NCBI GenBank assembly: GCA_000824805.1
Contig: CCNA01000034.1
Coordinates: 806,001-870,000 of the forward strand
Reading direction: 5' to 3'
Source of the DNA: Mesorhizobium sp. SOD10
GTDB lineage: Bacteria > Pseudomonadota > Alphaproteobacteria > Rhizobiales > Rhizobiaceae
Length of the DNA: 64,000 nt
Under the pieces are notes generated by a model, which was not told the origin of the DNA, made no database searches, and saw only the letters and a list, made by a program, of their open reading frames with translations. Positions 39,689-47,279 of this stretch are shown piece after piece (the first letter of the stretch is position 1; each line of letters starts with the position of its first letter). The translations under genes and the position numbers were made by a program.

Positions 39689-40078
39689 ATGCTTCTCGTC
39701 GACACTTATCTCGACAAATCGTCCATCCAGGGAATCGGCGTCTTCGCCAGGCATCGCATTCCGAAGGGAACGCTGATCTGGAAGCTCGACCCGCGGTTCG
39801 ACCGGCGCATTCCCGTCGACACCTATGAGAGCCAGACGGGACCGGTGAAATCCTATCTCGACCGCTATTCCTATCCGGACCGGCACGATCCGAGCTACAT
39901 CGTGTTCGAAGCCGACGACGCGCGCTACATGAACCACGACGACGATCCGAACTGCGACGTCTCCTCACCCGAGGAGACTTACGCGCTGCGCGACATCGCG
40001 CCTGGCGAGGAACTGACCTGCAACTACAATCACTTCTTCGAAAACGGCTTCGACTTCCTGGGCGACCGCCACCCCTAG
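39689..40078 (+). CDS. SET-domain protein (putative lysine methyltransferase)
   Basis: This 129-aa, minimal SET domain has KSSIQGIGVFARHRIPKGTLIW at the N-terminus, the SAM-binding ARYMNHDDDPNCDVS (N-H motif) near residues 83-97, and ELTCNYNHFF near the end. The post-SET zinc region is absent. Bacterial SET proteins methylate lysine on protein substrates, but the target here is unknown. AAGG lies 8 bases upstream of ATG 39689; the upstream extension to 39614 is not conserved-looking. Confidence 0.85.
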   Translation: MLLVDTYLDKSSIQGIGVFARHRIPKGTLIWKLDPRFDRRIPVDTYESQTGPVKSYLDRYSYPDRHDPSYIVFEADDARYMNHDDDPNCDVSSPEETYALRDIAPGEELTCNYNHFFENGFDFLGDRHP

Positions 40079-40102
40079 CGGGATGAGCATAGATCAGGTG
40101 CC

Positions 40103-42700
40103 TCAGACGGAGAGCAATTCCGGCTGACGTCCTATCGCTAATCTGCCACGCAGGTTTCGAATGCCTGCCAAGGCCTTGCCGGCGACGATACCTAAAGCGA
40201 TACCGCCGGCAATCGCCAGCAGCTGGAAGATGGGAGCCGGCAGCACGCCTGCGACGGGAGCCATTAATATCTCCGGGACGAAACGGTGGAAAAGGTAGAT
40301 CGGAAACGCCGCGACGGCGACCTGCGCAACCACCCGCCCTACCCCGGCCGGCAGGCGAACACGCGGCAGATAAAGAAGAACCAAAAGCGCCGCGAAGATC
40401 ATTAGGTACTTGACCGTCGTCCCTAACCAGACCGACTCCCAGAAGGCCAAATAACCCAGCATGGCGGCTGCAAGCGCAGTCAGAGTCAGCTTTCTCGCCG
40501 GAGTATCGGCAAGACCGGCGCACCAACCGAATACGGCCAGATGGAAGACCCAATAGATTGTGAAGATCTGGCGGTTGCCCAGATCGACGAACAAAGGGAG
40601 TGAAAAGCGCGCGGCAGCGGCAAACCCCAAAAGACCCAGCGAGAAAACGAAGGAATGAGCCCGGGCAAGCTTGCGGATTCCAGGAATGGCAAAGATCAGA
40701 GCAAAGAGCAGGAGCGTCTGCGAATAGGCCTCGATGAACCAGTAAAGATACGGAATCATTTCGTGACGTTCCGGTTCGGCATAGCCGAAATTCCCAGTAA
40801 GCATCATCGAGGCCCAGGGGACCGTCCGCCAAGCTACAGCGTAAGCGGCGACAATGAGAAAATACGGAATCAGGACATCGATCGCCGGTCTCAACGCGCG
40901 CCCAATTCGACCGGCAAGGAAATGGGCCGACTGGAAACGAGCAAGGCTGTAGCCGACCAGCAGCATCATGACGCCGGAGCCGCCGGGGATAGGCCATAAC
41001 GTCTCGTGATGCACGACGACCAGAAGGATGGCGATGGTCCTTAGCACCAAATCGACAGGCAGCTCGCTTGCCTGCCCGCGCATGAGAGGCCGCTTCGCCG
41101 GACGAAGATCCGCTAGCTCCGCGACGCTTAGCCGCTCCCAGCCGTCCGGTAGCTCCAAGCCCAGTCGTTCGAGTTCAAGGGCCAGTTGCAGGAAGCGAAG
41201 GGAATCTCCGCCGAGGGAGACAAAGCTGTCATTGCGGCCAACGGGGAGCGGATAGAACACGCGGGCATAGGCACCAGCCACGCCACCACTTTCGAAGCGG
41301 ATTTCCGCCCGTCCTTGCAACATCTCGCGCTGGAGGCAGCTATAGTCGATCTTGCCCGAGGCAAGCCTGGGAAAGTCGCCGCGCGTGGCAACTCGAATCA
41401 GATTGGCTGGCAAGCGGCTGGCTTCGGCAAGAATACGCCGTGCCCTCCCCGCCGAGCCGGCGCCGATCACATAGGCCTGCAACCCTCGATCGTCGCCGAC
41501 CACCGCCGCGGCAATGCCCGCCCGCTCCAGCGCCTGCTCCATAATGTCGAAGCCGATCCTGAGGCCGGCAATCTTGGCAAAGCGGCTCTTGCGCCCGACG
41601 ATACGGAAGAAACCGTGCTCGTCCCGAACAGCAATATCGCCGGTGTTCAGGATCTCGACCTCAGCCCCGCGCGCCAGATCGGAACGCCGCGCGGCATAAC
41701 CCATCATCACGTTCGGACCGCGATAGACGAGCTCTCCCGAAATGCCCGATCGCGTGATCGGCTCTCCTTCAGCATCGACGATGCCAAGACTGCCGCCGGG
41801 AATTGCCACCCCGATCCGCTCTTCCCTGTCGGAAAGGCTCTCAGGCGGCACGAAAGCGATGCGCGCCGTCGCCTCGGTCTGACCATACATGACGAAGAAC
41901 CGGCCGCCACGGGCGCGCATGTGATCCCTGTAGAGACGAATAAGGTCGGGGCGGAGCTGCCCGCCGGCCACGGTCATCATGCGCAATGTGCTGAGTTCAG
42001 CGTCGCGAAAACGAGCCCTTTCCAAGAGTTCATAGGAATACGGGACGCCGGACAGATTCGTGCAGCCGCCGTCGGCGATCGTCCTGAGAAAATCGCTATC
42101 CATGACCGACGTGCCGGGGAAGAGGACGCTGGCGCCCGCAATCAGATGCGAGTTGAGGACCGACAGCCCGTAGGAATAGTGGAGCGGCAGCACGAGAGCG
42201 GCCCGATCGTTCGAAGAGAGTTCCAGATACGCTGCGATCGAGCGCGCATTGGCCTCGATATTGCCGTGGGAAAGCCTGACCGCTTTAGCGGTGCCCGAAC
42301 TGCCGGATGTCATCAGCAGCAGCGCGAGATCAGGGTGCAGCGGCTCAGCGTCTCCTACGCGCCGGGCCTCCTTGACGAGACGCCAACGGCCATCGAGTGG
42401 CCGGTAGGTGAAATCCGGCTGGAAGGCCGCCAGGAAATCTTCCCAGAGCCGGCTGTCGCAAGGCGGCAGCATGGCCACCGCATGGCCCGCCCGCAGGGCT
42501 GCAAGATACGCGACGACCGCCTGCTCGGAAGCGTCCGCCGAGATGGCTACCAGCTGCTTTTCTCCTTGCCCCAGCCTCGCGGCGAACTGCTGCACAAGCC
42601 CATCGAGCTCCGCGCAGGAAAGCGTCCGACTGCCGGCGAAGAGGAGCGCCGCACGCTCTCCGCGATGGGCGGCTCCGGACAAAAGATCGATCGAGGGCAT
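40103..42700 (-). CDS. Adenylation - carrier - membrane acyltransferase fusion protein
   Basis: This 865-aa protein has three parts. Residues 1-445 form an AMP-binding adenylation domain with LLLMTSGSSGTAKAVRLSHG, FVMYGQTEATA, NTGDIAVRDEHG and a C-terminal LASGKIDY lysine. Residues about 465-540 form a carrier domain with phosphopantetheine Ser500 (SLGGDSLRFLQ). Residues about 550-860 form an acyltransferase_3-type membrane domain of about ten helices with the catalytic-type His564-His565 (LRTIAILLVVVHHETLWP). It could activate an acid, load it on itself and pass it to a surface or lipid acceptor. Base use seems less GC-rich than neighbours. Substrate and acceptor are unknown. Confidence 0.85.
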   Translation of the reverse strand: MPSIDLLSGAAHRGERAALLFAGSRTLSCAELDGLVQQFAARLGQGEKQLVAISADASEQAVVAYLAALRAGHAVAMLPPCDSRLWEDFLAAFQPDFTYRPLDGRWRLVKEARRVGDAEPLHPDLALLLMTSGSSGTAKAVRLSHGNIEANARSIAAYLELSSNDRAALVLPLHYSYGLSVLNSHLIAGASVLFPGTSVMDSDFLRTIADGGCTNLSGVPYSYELLERARFRDAELSTLRMMTVAGGQLRPDLIRLYRDHMRARGGRFFVMYGQTEATARIAFVPPESLSDREERIGVAIPGGSLGIVDAEGEPITRSGISGELVYRGPNVMMGYAARRSDLARGAEVEILNTGDIAVRDEHGFFRIVGRKSRFAKIAGLRIGFDIMEQALERAGIAAAVVGDDRGLQAYVIGAGSAGRARRILAEASRLPANLIRVATRGDFPRLASGKIDYSCLQREMLQGRAEIRFESGGVAGAYARVFYPLPVGRNDSFVSLGGDSLRFLQLALELERLGLELPDGWERLSVAELADLRPAKRPLMRGQASELPVDLVLRTIAILLVVVHHETLWPIPGGSGVMMLLVGYSLARFQSAHFLAGRIGRALRPAIDVLIPYFLIVAAYAVAWRTVPWASMMLTGNFGYAEPERHEMIPYLYWFIEAYSQTLLLFALIFAIPGIRKLARAHSFVFSLGLLGFAAAARFSLPLFVDLGNRQIFTIYWVFHLAVFGWCAGLADTPARKLTLTALAAAMLGYLAFWESVWLGTTVKYLMIFAALLVLLYLPRVRLPAGVGRVVAQVAVAAFPIYLFHRFVPEILMAPVAGVLPAPIFQLLAIAGGIALGIVAGKALAGIRNLRGRLAIGRQPELLSV

Positions 42701-42829
42701 GGCAAGCTTCGGTTAGCCAGAAAACTGGCCGAAGCGCCTATGATACATGAGTTTTAAAGTCAACTAATATGGCTTGAGACGCCACAAGCTCATCGCATCG
42801 GTGGTGTCACGCAAAGAAGACATGATGGT

Positions 42830-43774
42830 TCAGCTCGCCGGCTTGCGCGCCGGATAGCCATTCGGATGCGGCGGGACGGCTTTGAGGTAGGCCGCGATCG
42901 CCGCACGGTCGTCGGCGGTCAGCTGCGCCATGTTGCGCTGCACGTCGACCATGGCGCCGCCCACGGAATCGAAATCCGGCGTGAAACCGGTTTCGAGGTA
43001 ATTGGCGATGTCGGCCTCCGACCAGTCCTTGGTGCCGCCCTGCGGGGTAATGTTGGGCACGACGCCGGAGCCTTCGGCGGCCACGGCTCCCGCCAGCCAC
43101 TGGCCCTTTTTGACGCCGCCGGCGAAATCGCGCGGCGTGTGGCATTCGCCGCAATGGCCGGGTCCCTCGACAAGATAGCGGCCGGCGAGAACCTTGTCCG
43201 GCGTGCCGCCGGGCAATGCGATCACCGGCTCCGGGCTGAGATAGAGAAGCTTCCACAGGCCGATGCCGCGGCGGATGGCAAAGGGGAAGGACAGCTTGTG
43301 ATCCGGCGCCTTGCCGGCAACCGCCGGCAGCGTCTTCATGAAAGCGTAGAGGTCCGCGATGTCGGCCGGCTTCATGCGCGCATAGGAGGCATAGGGAAAG
43401 GCCGGGTAGAAATGCTCGCCGGAAGGCGAAACGCCCTTCAGCATGGCATTGGCGAAGTCCTCCTCGCTCCAGCCGCCGATGCCGTCCTTCCGGTCCTGCG
43501 AGATGTTGGGCGGAACGAACGTGCCGAACGGCGTCTTGAGTTCCAAACCGCCGACCAATTGCAGCCGGGCGTCGCCCTGTGCGCCCGGTTTGGCGTGGCA
43601 GGAGGTGCAGCCCCCCGCATAAAAGATGCGCTTGCCTTTGGCGGCGTCACCGGGGCCGAGTTGCGCGACGGTGCCGGCGTCCAGCCTGGCGGGCGCGGAC
43701 AGGACCCAGCCCGCAGCGGCCGCGGCGCCGCCAAGCACGACGGCGGCGCCGACAAGCTTCCTAAGCCAGGCCAT
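42830..43774 (-). CDS. Membrane-anchored diheme cytochrome c
   Basis: This 314-aa protein has an N-terminal anchor (LVGAAVVLGGAAAAAGWVL) and two heme sites, CTSCH (about residue 56) and CGECH (about 208), each in a class I cytochrome domain, with candidate Met axial ligands in both. It resembles the cytochrome subunit of membrane alcohol/gluconate-type dehydrogenases, though no dehydrogenase gene is adjacent. It lies 10 bases downstream of the cytochrome c' gene, forming an operon. Heme attachment would depend on the ccm genes in this window. Confidence 0.9.
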   Translation of the reverse strand: MAWLRKLVGAAVVLGGAAAAAGWVLSAPARLDAGTVAQLGPGDAAKGKRIFYAGGCTSCHAKPGAQGDARLQLVGGLELKTPFGTFVPPNISQDRKDGIGGWSEEDFANAMLKGVSPSGEHFYPAFPYASYARMKPADIADLYAFMKTLPAVAGKAPDHKLSFPFAIRRGIGLWKLLYLSPEPVIALPGGTPDKVLAGRYLVEGPGHCGECHTPRDFAGGVKKGQWLAGAVAAEGSGVVPNITPQGGTKDWSEADIANYLETGFTPDFDSVGGAMVDVQRNMAQLTADDRAAIAAYLKAVPPHPNGYPARKPAS

Positions 43775-43784
43775 CGCCGGGCGA

Positions 43785-44222
43785 TCAGCTCTTCTTGATC
43801 CGGTAAGTCTGGTGGCAGGTGCCGCAATCGCCGCCGATCGTGTTGAGTTGCGCCTTCAGCGCGTCGACGTCGGCCGGAGGCGAAGCCACCGCGGCCTTGA
43901 CATCGGCCAGCAGCTTGTCTTCTGCCGCATTGAAGCCGGCCTTGTCTTCCCAGATCTTCGGCGCTGCCGTGGTGTCGCCCTTGTCGCTGCCGGCTGGGAA
44001 CAGTTTCTCGGCATCCCATTTCTCAGCATTGGCCTGCAGGGCCTTCAGCGTCGTCAGCACAGCGGCGGCGTCGAAATCCTCCTCCCCCTTGACGACTTTA
44101 GACAATTGACCGGCCAGCTTGCCGCGCTCCTTCATCAAGGCCTGGCGATCCTTTATCGGATCGGCAAAGGCGACCGAACCGGCAAAAGCGAGCATAGAGA
44201 TGGCGAGAACAAGCTTTCTCAT
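43785..44222 (-). CDS. Cytochrome c' / c-556 family protein
   Basis: This 145-aa protein has a signal peptide (VLAISMLAFAGSVAFA) and a four-helix-bundle cytochrome with the heme site near the C-terminus (GGDCGTCHQTYRIKK), the diagnostic layout of class II cytochromes. Possible roles are electron transfer or NO binding. It is the first gene of a two-gene operon with the diheme cytochrome. Confidence 0.92.
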   Translation of the reverse strand: MRKLVLAISMLAFAGSVAFADPIKDRQALMKERGKLAGQLSKVVKGEEDFDAAAVLTTLKALQANAEKWDAEKLFPAGSDKGDTTAAPKIWEDKAGFNAAEDKLLADVKAAVASPPADVDALKAQLNTIGGDCGTCHQTYRIKKS

Positions 44223-44347
44223 TCAATTGGCTCCGTGATGAGGAAAGAGGGTGCGCGACTGAACGTTAACGGACGTCACAACGGGATTATTCCCCTTCGC
44301 CGTGACGATTTTGCCGGCTGGCTTGCCGTTTCCACTGCCCGAAAAAG

Positions 44348-44373
44348 AAAAGCCCCGGCATGCCGGGGCTTTT
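44348..44373. terminator. Strong palindromic terminator after sodB (works on both strands)
   Basis: AAAAGCCCCGGCA / TGCCGGGGCTTTT is a perfect 13+13 palindrome 13 bases beyond the sodB stop. On the minus strand it is followed by CTTTTTC. It would terminate sodB. Confidence 0.9.
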
Positions 44374-44386
44374 CGCTAGAAAATCG

Positions 44387-44989
44387 TTAGCCTTTAGCCT
44401 TTTCATACAGCTCCAGGACGTAGTCCCAGTTGATCAGGCTGTCGACGAAGGCCTCGAGATATTTCGGCCGCGCGTTCCGGTAGTCGATGTAATAGGAGTG
44501 CTCCCACACGTCGACGCCGAGGATCGGCGAGCCGCCATGGACCAGCGGGTTCTCGCCATTCGGGGTCTTGGAGATTTCCAGCTTGCCGTTCTTAACCGAT
44601 ACCCAGGCCCAGCCGGAGCCGAACTGGGTGGTGCCGGCGGCGGTGAAATCCGCCTTGAACTTGTCATAGCCGCCAAGGTCGCTGTCGAAGGCCTTCTGCA
44701 GCGCGCCCGGCAGCTTGTTGCCGCCGCCGCCCTTCTTCATCCACTTCCAGAAGTGGATGTGGTTGTAGTGCTGGGCGGCGTTGTTGAAGAGCCCGGCATT
44801 CTTGCCGAAGGACTGCTTCACGACCTCTTCGACCGACAGGTCGCCCATTCCGGCCTCGGCGGCCAGCTTGTTGCCATTGTCGACATAGGCCTTGTGGTGC
44901 TTGTCGTGATGATACTCCAGCGTCTCCTTCGACATGTAAGGCTGCAAGGCCTCATAGTCGTAAGGCAAAGCGGGCAACTCAAAAGCCAT
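44387..44989 (-). CDS. sodB: Superoxide dismutase, Fe type
   Basis: This 200-aa enzyme has metal ligands His27, His74, Asp160 and His164 in YHHDKHH, AAQHYNH and GVDVWEHSYY. Gln73 in NNAAQHYNHIHFW is the position that marks Fe-type rather than Mn-type enzymes; rhizobial members can also use Mn. It detoxifies superoxide in the cytoplasm. It is monocistronic with a strong terminator. Its upstream region holds a GCAATTCC-family repeat. Confidence 0.95.
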   Translation of the reverse strand: MAFELPALPYDYEALQPYMSKETLEYHHDKHHKAYVDNGNKLAAEAGMGDLSVEEVVKQSFGKNAGLFNNAAQHYNHIHFWKWMKKGGGGNKLPGALQKAFDSDLGGYDKFKADFTAAGTTQFGSGWAWVSVKNGKLEISKTPNGENPLVHGGSPILGVDVWEHSYYIDYRNARPKYLEAFVDSLINWDYVLELYEKAKG

Positions 44990-45091
44990 GGATGGTACTC
45001 CCTCAAGGAAAAAGTCCGGTGATATTACCGAGCTAAGATAGGTCTGGAATGGGTCGCGGCAACTCCGGAATGGGGCGCCGAGCGACTTTTT

Positions 45092-45137
45092 AGAGCAATT
45101 CCGGGAAAAGTGTGAAACGGTTTCCGCCCGGAATTGC
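45092..45137. repeat. Intergenic palindromic repeat (GCAATTCC family)
   Basis: AGAGCAATTCCGG and CCGGAATTGC flank GAAAAGTGTGAAACGGTTT. It is the same family as 35423-35553, in the opposite orientation. It lies between sodB and the aminotransferase gene. A second small hairpin (GGAGCG...CGCTCC, about 45153-45190) follows and may end the aminotransferase transcript. Confidence 0.85.
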
Positions 45138-45196
45138 GCAAAAAAAGGAGATGGAGCGGTTCGCCGTTCGGCGAAACGGAGAAACGCTCCGGCGGC

Positions 45197-46075
45197 TCAG
45201 GCGGCGGACGCCGAATGCGCCCATTCCCAATAGAGCTCGCGCGCTTTCTTGGCCACGGGTCCGGGCTGCAGGTCGCGGTTCTCGATGCGGGTGATCGGCA
45301 CGACCTTGGAGTGGTTGCCGGTCGAGAAGATCTCGTCGGCTTCGAGGAAATCGCGAACCGACAGCGTCTTCTCGGTGGTCCTGAAGCCGTAGTCGCCGAG
45401 CAGGTTGATGGTGCGCGAGCGGGTAATGCCAGACAGGAACGTGCCGTTCGGCGCCGGCGTCATCACATGGCCGTCCTTGACCAGGAAGATGTTGGACGTC
45501 CCGGTCTCGGCGACATTGCCCAGCATGTCGAGCACCAGTGCGTTGTCGAAGCCGCGATTCTTGGCTTCCAGGATGGCGCGGCCATTGTTTGGGTAGAGGC
45601 AGCCCGCCTTGGCGTTGGTGGGCATGGTCTCGATGGTCGGGCGCCGGAACGGCGAGACGCCGATCGAAAAGCCGGACGGCGGGATCATCGGCGCTTCGTA
45701 GAGGCAGAGGCAGAAGCGGGTCGAGTCCGGGTCGGCCGGCACGCCCATATAGCCGCCATGCTCGGCCCAATACATCGGCCTGATATAGACTGCCGTCTTG
45801 CCGTCGAATTTCTTCAAGCCGTCCCAGGTCAGGCCAACGATCTCTTCCGTCGCCATCGAAGGCTTCAAGCCAAGCGCGGTCGCGGAAGCGTTGACGCGAG
45901 CGGAGTGAAGCTCGAGGTCGGGCGCGACGCCTTCGAACCAGCGGCCGCCGTCGAAGACGCTGGTGCCGAGCCACATGGCATGGCTGCGCGGCCCCAGCAC
46001 CGCGACATTGCCCTCGTACCAGTCGCCGTCCACATAGGTCCATGTCGCGGTTTGCGCCGCTGCCGCCAGTGTCAT
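45197..46075 (-). CDS. Branched-chain amino acid aminotransferase-like (class IV, PLP)
   Basis: This 292-aa enzyme has the fold-type IV signature, PLP lysine Lys156 in PTNAKAGCLYPNN, and the cofactor segment AETGTSNIFLVKDG. It interconverts branched-chain amino acids and 2-oxo acids in the cytoplasm; D-amino-acid or other class IV specificities cannot be excluded, so the symbol is left empty. ATG 46075 (MTLAAAAQ) is chosen; the longer frame needs TTG and runs into intergenic repeats. Confidence 0.88.
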   Translation of the reverse strand: MTLAAAAQTATWTYVDGDWYEGNVAVLGPRSHAMWLGTSVFDGGRWFEGVAPDLELHSARVNASATALGLKPSMATEEIVGLTWDGLKKFDGKTAVYIRPMYWAEHGGYMGVPADPDSTRFCLCLYEAPMIPPSGFSIGVSPFRRPTIETMPTNAKAGCLYPNNGRAILEAKNRGFDNALVLDMLGNVAETGTSNIFLVKDGHVMTPAPNGTFLSGITRSRTINLLGDYGFRTTEKTLSVRDFLEADEIFSTGNHSKVVPITRIENRDLQPGPVAKKARELYWEWAHSASAA

Positions 46076-46175
46076 GTTTGCCGTCCAAATGAGCGATTTC
46101 GGGTCGGCATAGGACGATGCTTTGAGGGCCGGCGTCAACCGACATGGCCGAAAATCGTTGAGGCCAGCGGCACTT

Positions 46176-46213
46176 ACAGAGCGTTGCCTGATCTATATCG
46201 GGCAACGCTCTGT
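46176..46213. repeat. Perfect hairpin with T-tract in repeat cluster
   Basis: ACAGAGCGTTGCC (46176-46188) and GGCAACGCTCTGT (46201-46213) enclose a 12-base loop. It is followed by AGGTCCTTTTTT on the plus strand. It is shaped like an intrinsic terminator, but no plus-strand gene ends here, so it is more likely part of a mobile intergenic mosaic. Confidence 0.75.
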
Positions 46214-46228
46214 AGGTCCTTTTTTGAT

Positions 46229-46389
46229 GCATGTCGGTTTCCCCACAACCGCGACACGTTTTTGGGTGACATGCGTTTTGTTTGATGCATGTCGGTCTTC
46301 CCAAAACCGCGACACGCTTTTGGGCGACAAGCGTTCTGTTTGATGCATGTCGGTTTCCCAAAACCGCGCCACACTTTTGGGCGACATGC
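46229..46389. repeat. Three tandem 58-bp repeats (GCATGTC palindrome family)
   Basis: Units at 46229-46274, 46287-46332 and 46345-46389 each run from GCATGTCGG to GACATGC (GACAAGC in unit 2) with inner CCCAAAACCGC and CTTTTGGG arms (unit 1 slightly changed). They are separated by a conserved 12-base TTTTGTTTGAT-type spacer. The period is 58 bp. The same palindrome occurs singly at 11573-11617. Confidence 0.9.
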
Positions 46390-46444
46390 ATTTAAGCGCA
46401 ATCAGCGCTTGCATGGGGCGCGTCCTCGTCTCAAAACTCTTGTC

Positions 46445-47107
46445 ATGCATCATGCGGCCTATGTCTTCGACGCCTATGGCACGTTGTTCGACGTGCACGC
46501 GGCCGTGCGCCGCCATGCCGGCGAGATCGGCCCGGACGGCCAGTTGCTGTCGGAAATCTGGCGCGCCAAGCAGCTGGAATATTCCTGGGTCAGGACGCTG
46601 ATGGGCTCGTATGCCGATTTCTGGCAATTGACCGAGCAGGCGCTGGATTTCGCTTTGCGCAAGGTGCCCTCGGCCGATCCGGCGTTGCGGACGAAACTGC
46701 TCGAAGCTTATTGGCGGCTCGATTGCTACCCGGAAGTGCCCGCCGTGCTGAAGGCGCTCAAGGCGTCGGGCGCGAAGCTCGCCATCCTCTCCAACGGCTC
46801 GCCGGAAATGCTCGGCGCGGCGGTCAAATCCGCGGCGCTCGACCAGATCCTCGACGACGTGTTTTCGGTCGACCAGGTCAAACGCTTCAAGACCGACCCG
46901 TCGGTCTACGACATGGTGATCACCAACTGGCGGCTCTATCCGGGCGCGGTGTCTTTCCAGTCGTCGAACCGCTGGGACGTCGCCGGCGCGACGAAATTCG
47001 GTTTCCGCACGGTCTGGATCAACCGGACCAATCAGCCGGACGAATATCGCGACTTGCCGCCGGGGCTCATTCTACCCTCGCTCGATGGCCTTCTGGCGGG
47101 TGTCTGA
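46445..47107 (+). CDS. Haloacid dehalogenase, type II (HAD superfamily)
   Basis: This 220-aa protein has nucleophile Asp9 in YVFDAYGTLFDV, LAILSNGSP, the motif III lysine in VDQVKRFKTDPSVYD, and the SSNRWDVAGATKFGFRTVWINR signature that marks L-2-haloacid dehalogenases. It hydrolyses L-2-haloalkanoic acids to D-2-hydroxy acids; the natural substrate may differ. ATG 46445 is chosen because the upstream frame (to 46289) is a translation of the tandem repeats. No good ribosome site is visible. Confidence 0.9.
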   Translation: MHHAAYVFDAYGTLFDVHAAVRRHAGEIGPDGQLLSEIWRAKQLEYSWVRTLMGSYADFWQLTEQALDFALRKVPSADPALRTKLLEAYWRLDCYPEVPAVLKALKASGAKLAILSNGSPEMLGAAVKSAALDQILDDVFSVDQVKRFKTDPSVYDMVITNWRLYPGAVSFQSSNRWDVAGATKFGFRTVWINRTNQPDEYRDLPPGLILPSLDGLLAGV

Positions 47108-47184
47108 TGCCTCTGTTGCTGCAGCGCAACAGCGGCGGCACGGTCACAGCTTCGCCTTTTTCTGTCCACCCTCAAGCCAGAATT

Positions 47185-47210
47185 GGAACCGCCTATCGCC
47201 GCCGACTGTT
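47185..47210 (+). promoter_or_regulatory. Weak EcfG-type (general stress) promoter candidate
   Basis: GGAAC (47185-47189), 17 bases, then TGTT (47207-47210), compared with the alphaproteobacterial general stress pattern GGAAC-N16-18-CGTT. It lies 70-95 bases upstream of the L,D-transpeptidase ATG. One mismatch in a short motif, so the support is weak. Confidence 0.25.
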
Positions 47211-47279
47211 ATGAATGCCGCCTGCGACGTGCCCGCACATTCATGCTTTCTTGCGAATTAAGACCTAGAAAAGGCAATC

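Larger units (their letters stand above)
46076..46444. other. 369-bp intergenic region made mostly of repeats
   Basis: The divergent gap between the aminotransferase and the haloacid dehalogenase genes consists of a 13-bp perfect hairpin (46176-46213) followed by three 58-bp tandem repeat units. Both genes must find their promoters around or within these repeats. Confidence 0.8.

Noticed and set aside
39540..40997. 485-aa minus-strand frame across the SET and acyltransferase genes
   Set aside because: Out-of-phase shadow of the acyltransferase frame with no domain; it would overlap two better supported genes.
46229..46389. Tandem repeats considered as a CRISPR array
   Set aside because: Units are 46 bp with near-identical 12-bp spacers and each unit is itself a palindrome; there are no unique spacers and no cas gene.
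45090..46391. 433-aa minus-strand frame over the aminotransferase
   Set aside because: The alternative frame covers the tandem repeats and the aminotransferase in a non-conserved phase; the aminotransferase frame has the PLP lysine and family motifs.
46289..46444. N-terminal extension of the dehalogenase
   Set aside because: It encodes FPKPRH..FGR repeats produced by translating the 58-bp tandem palindromes; the conserved HAD start is at 46445.
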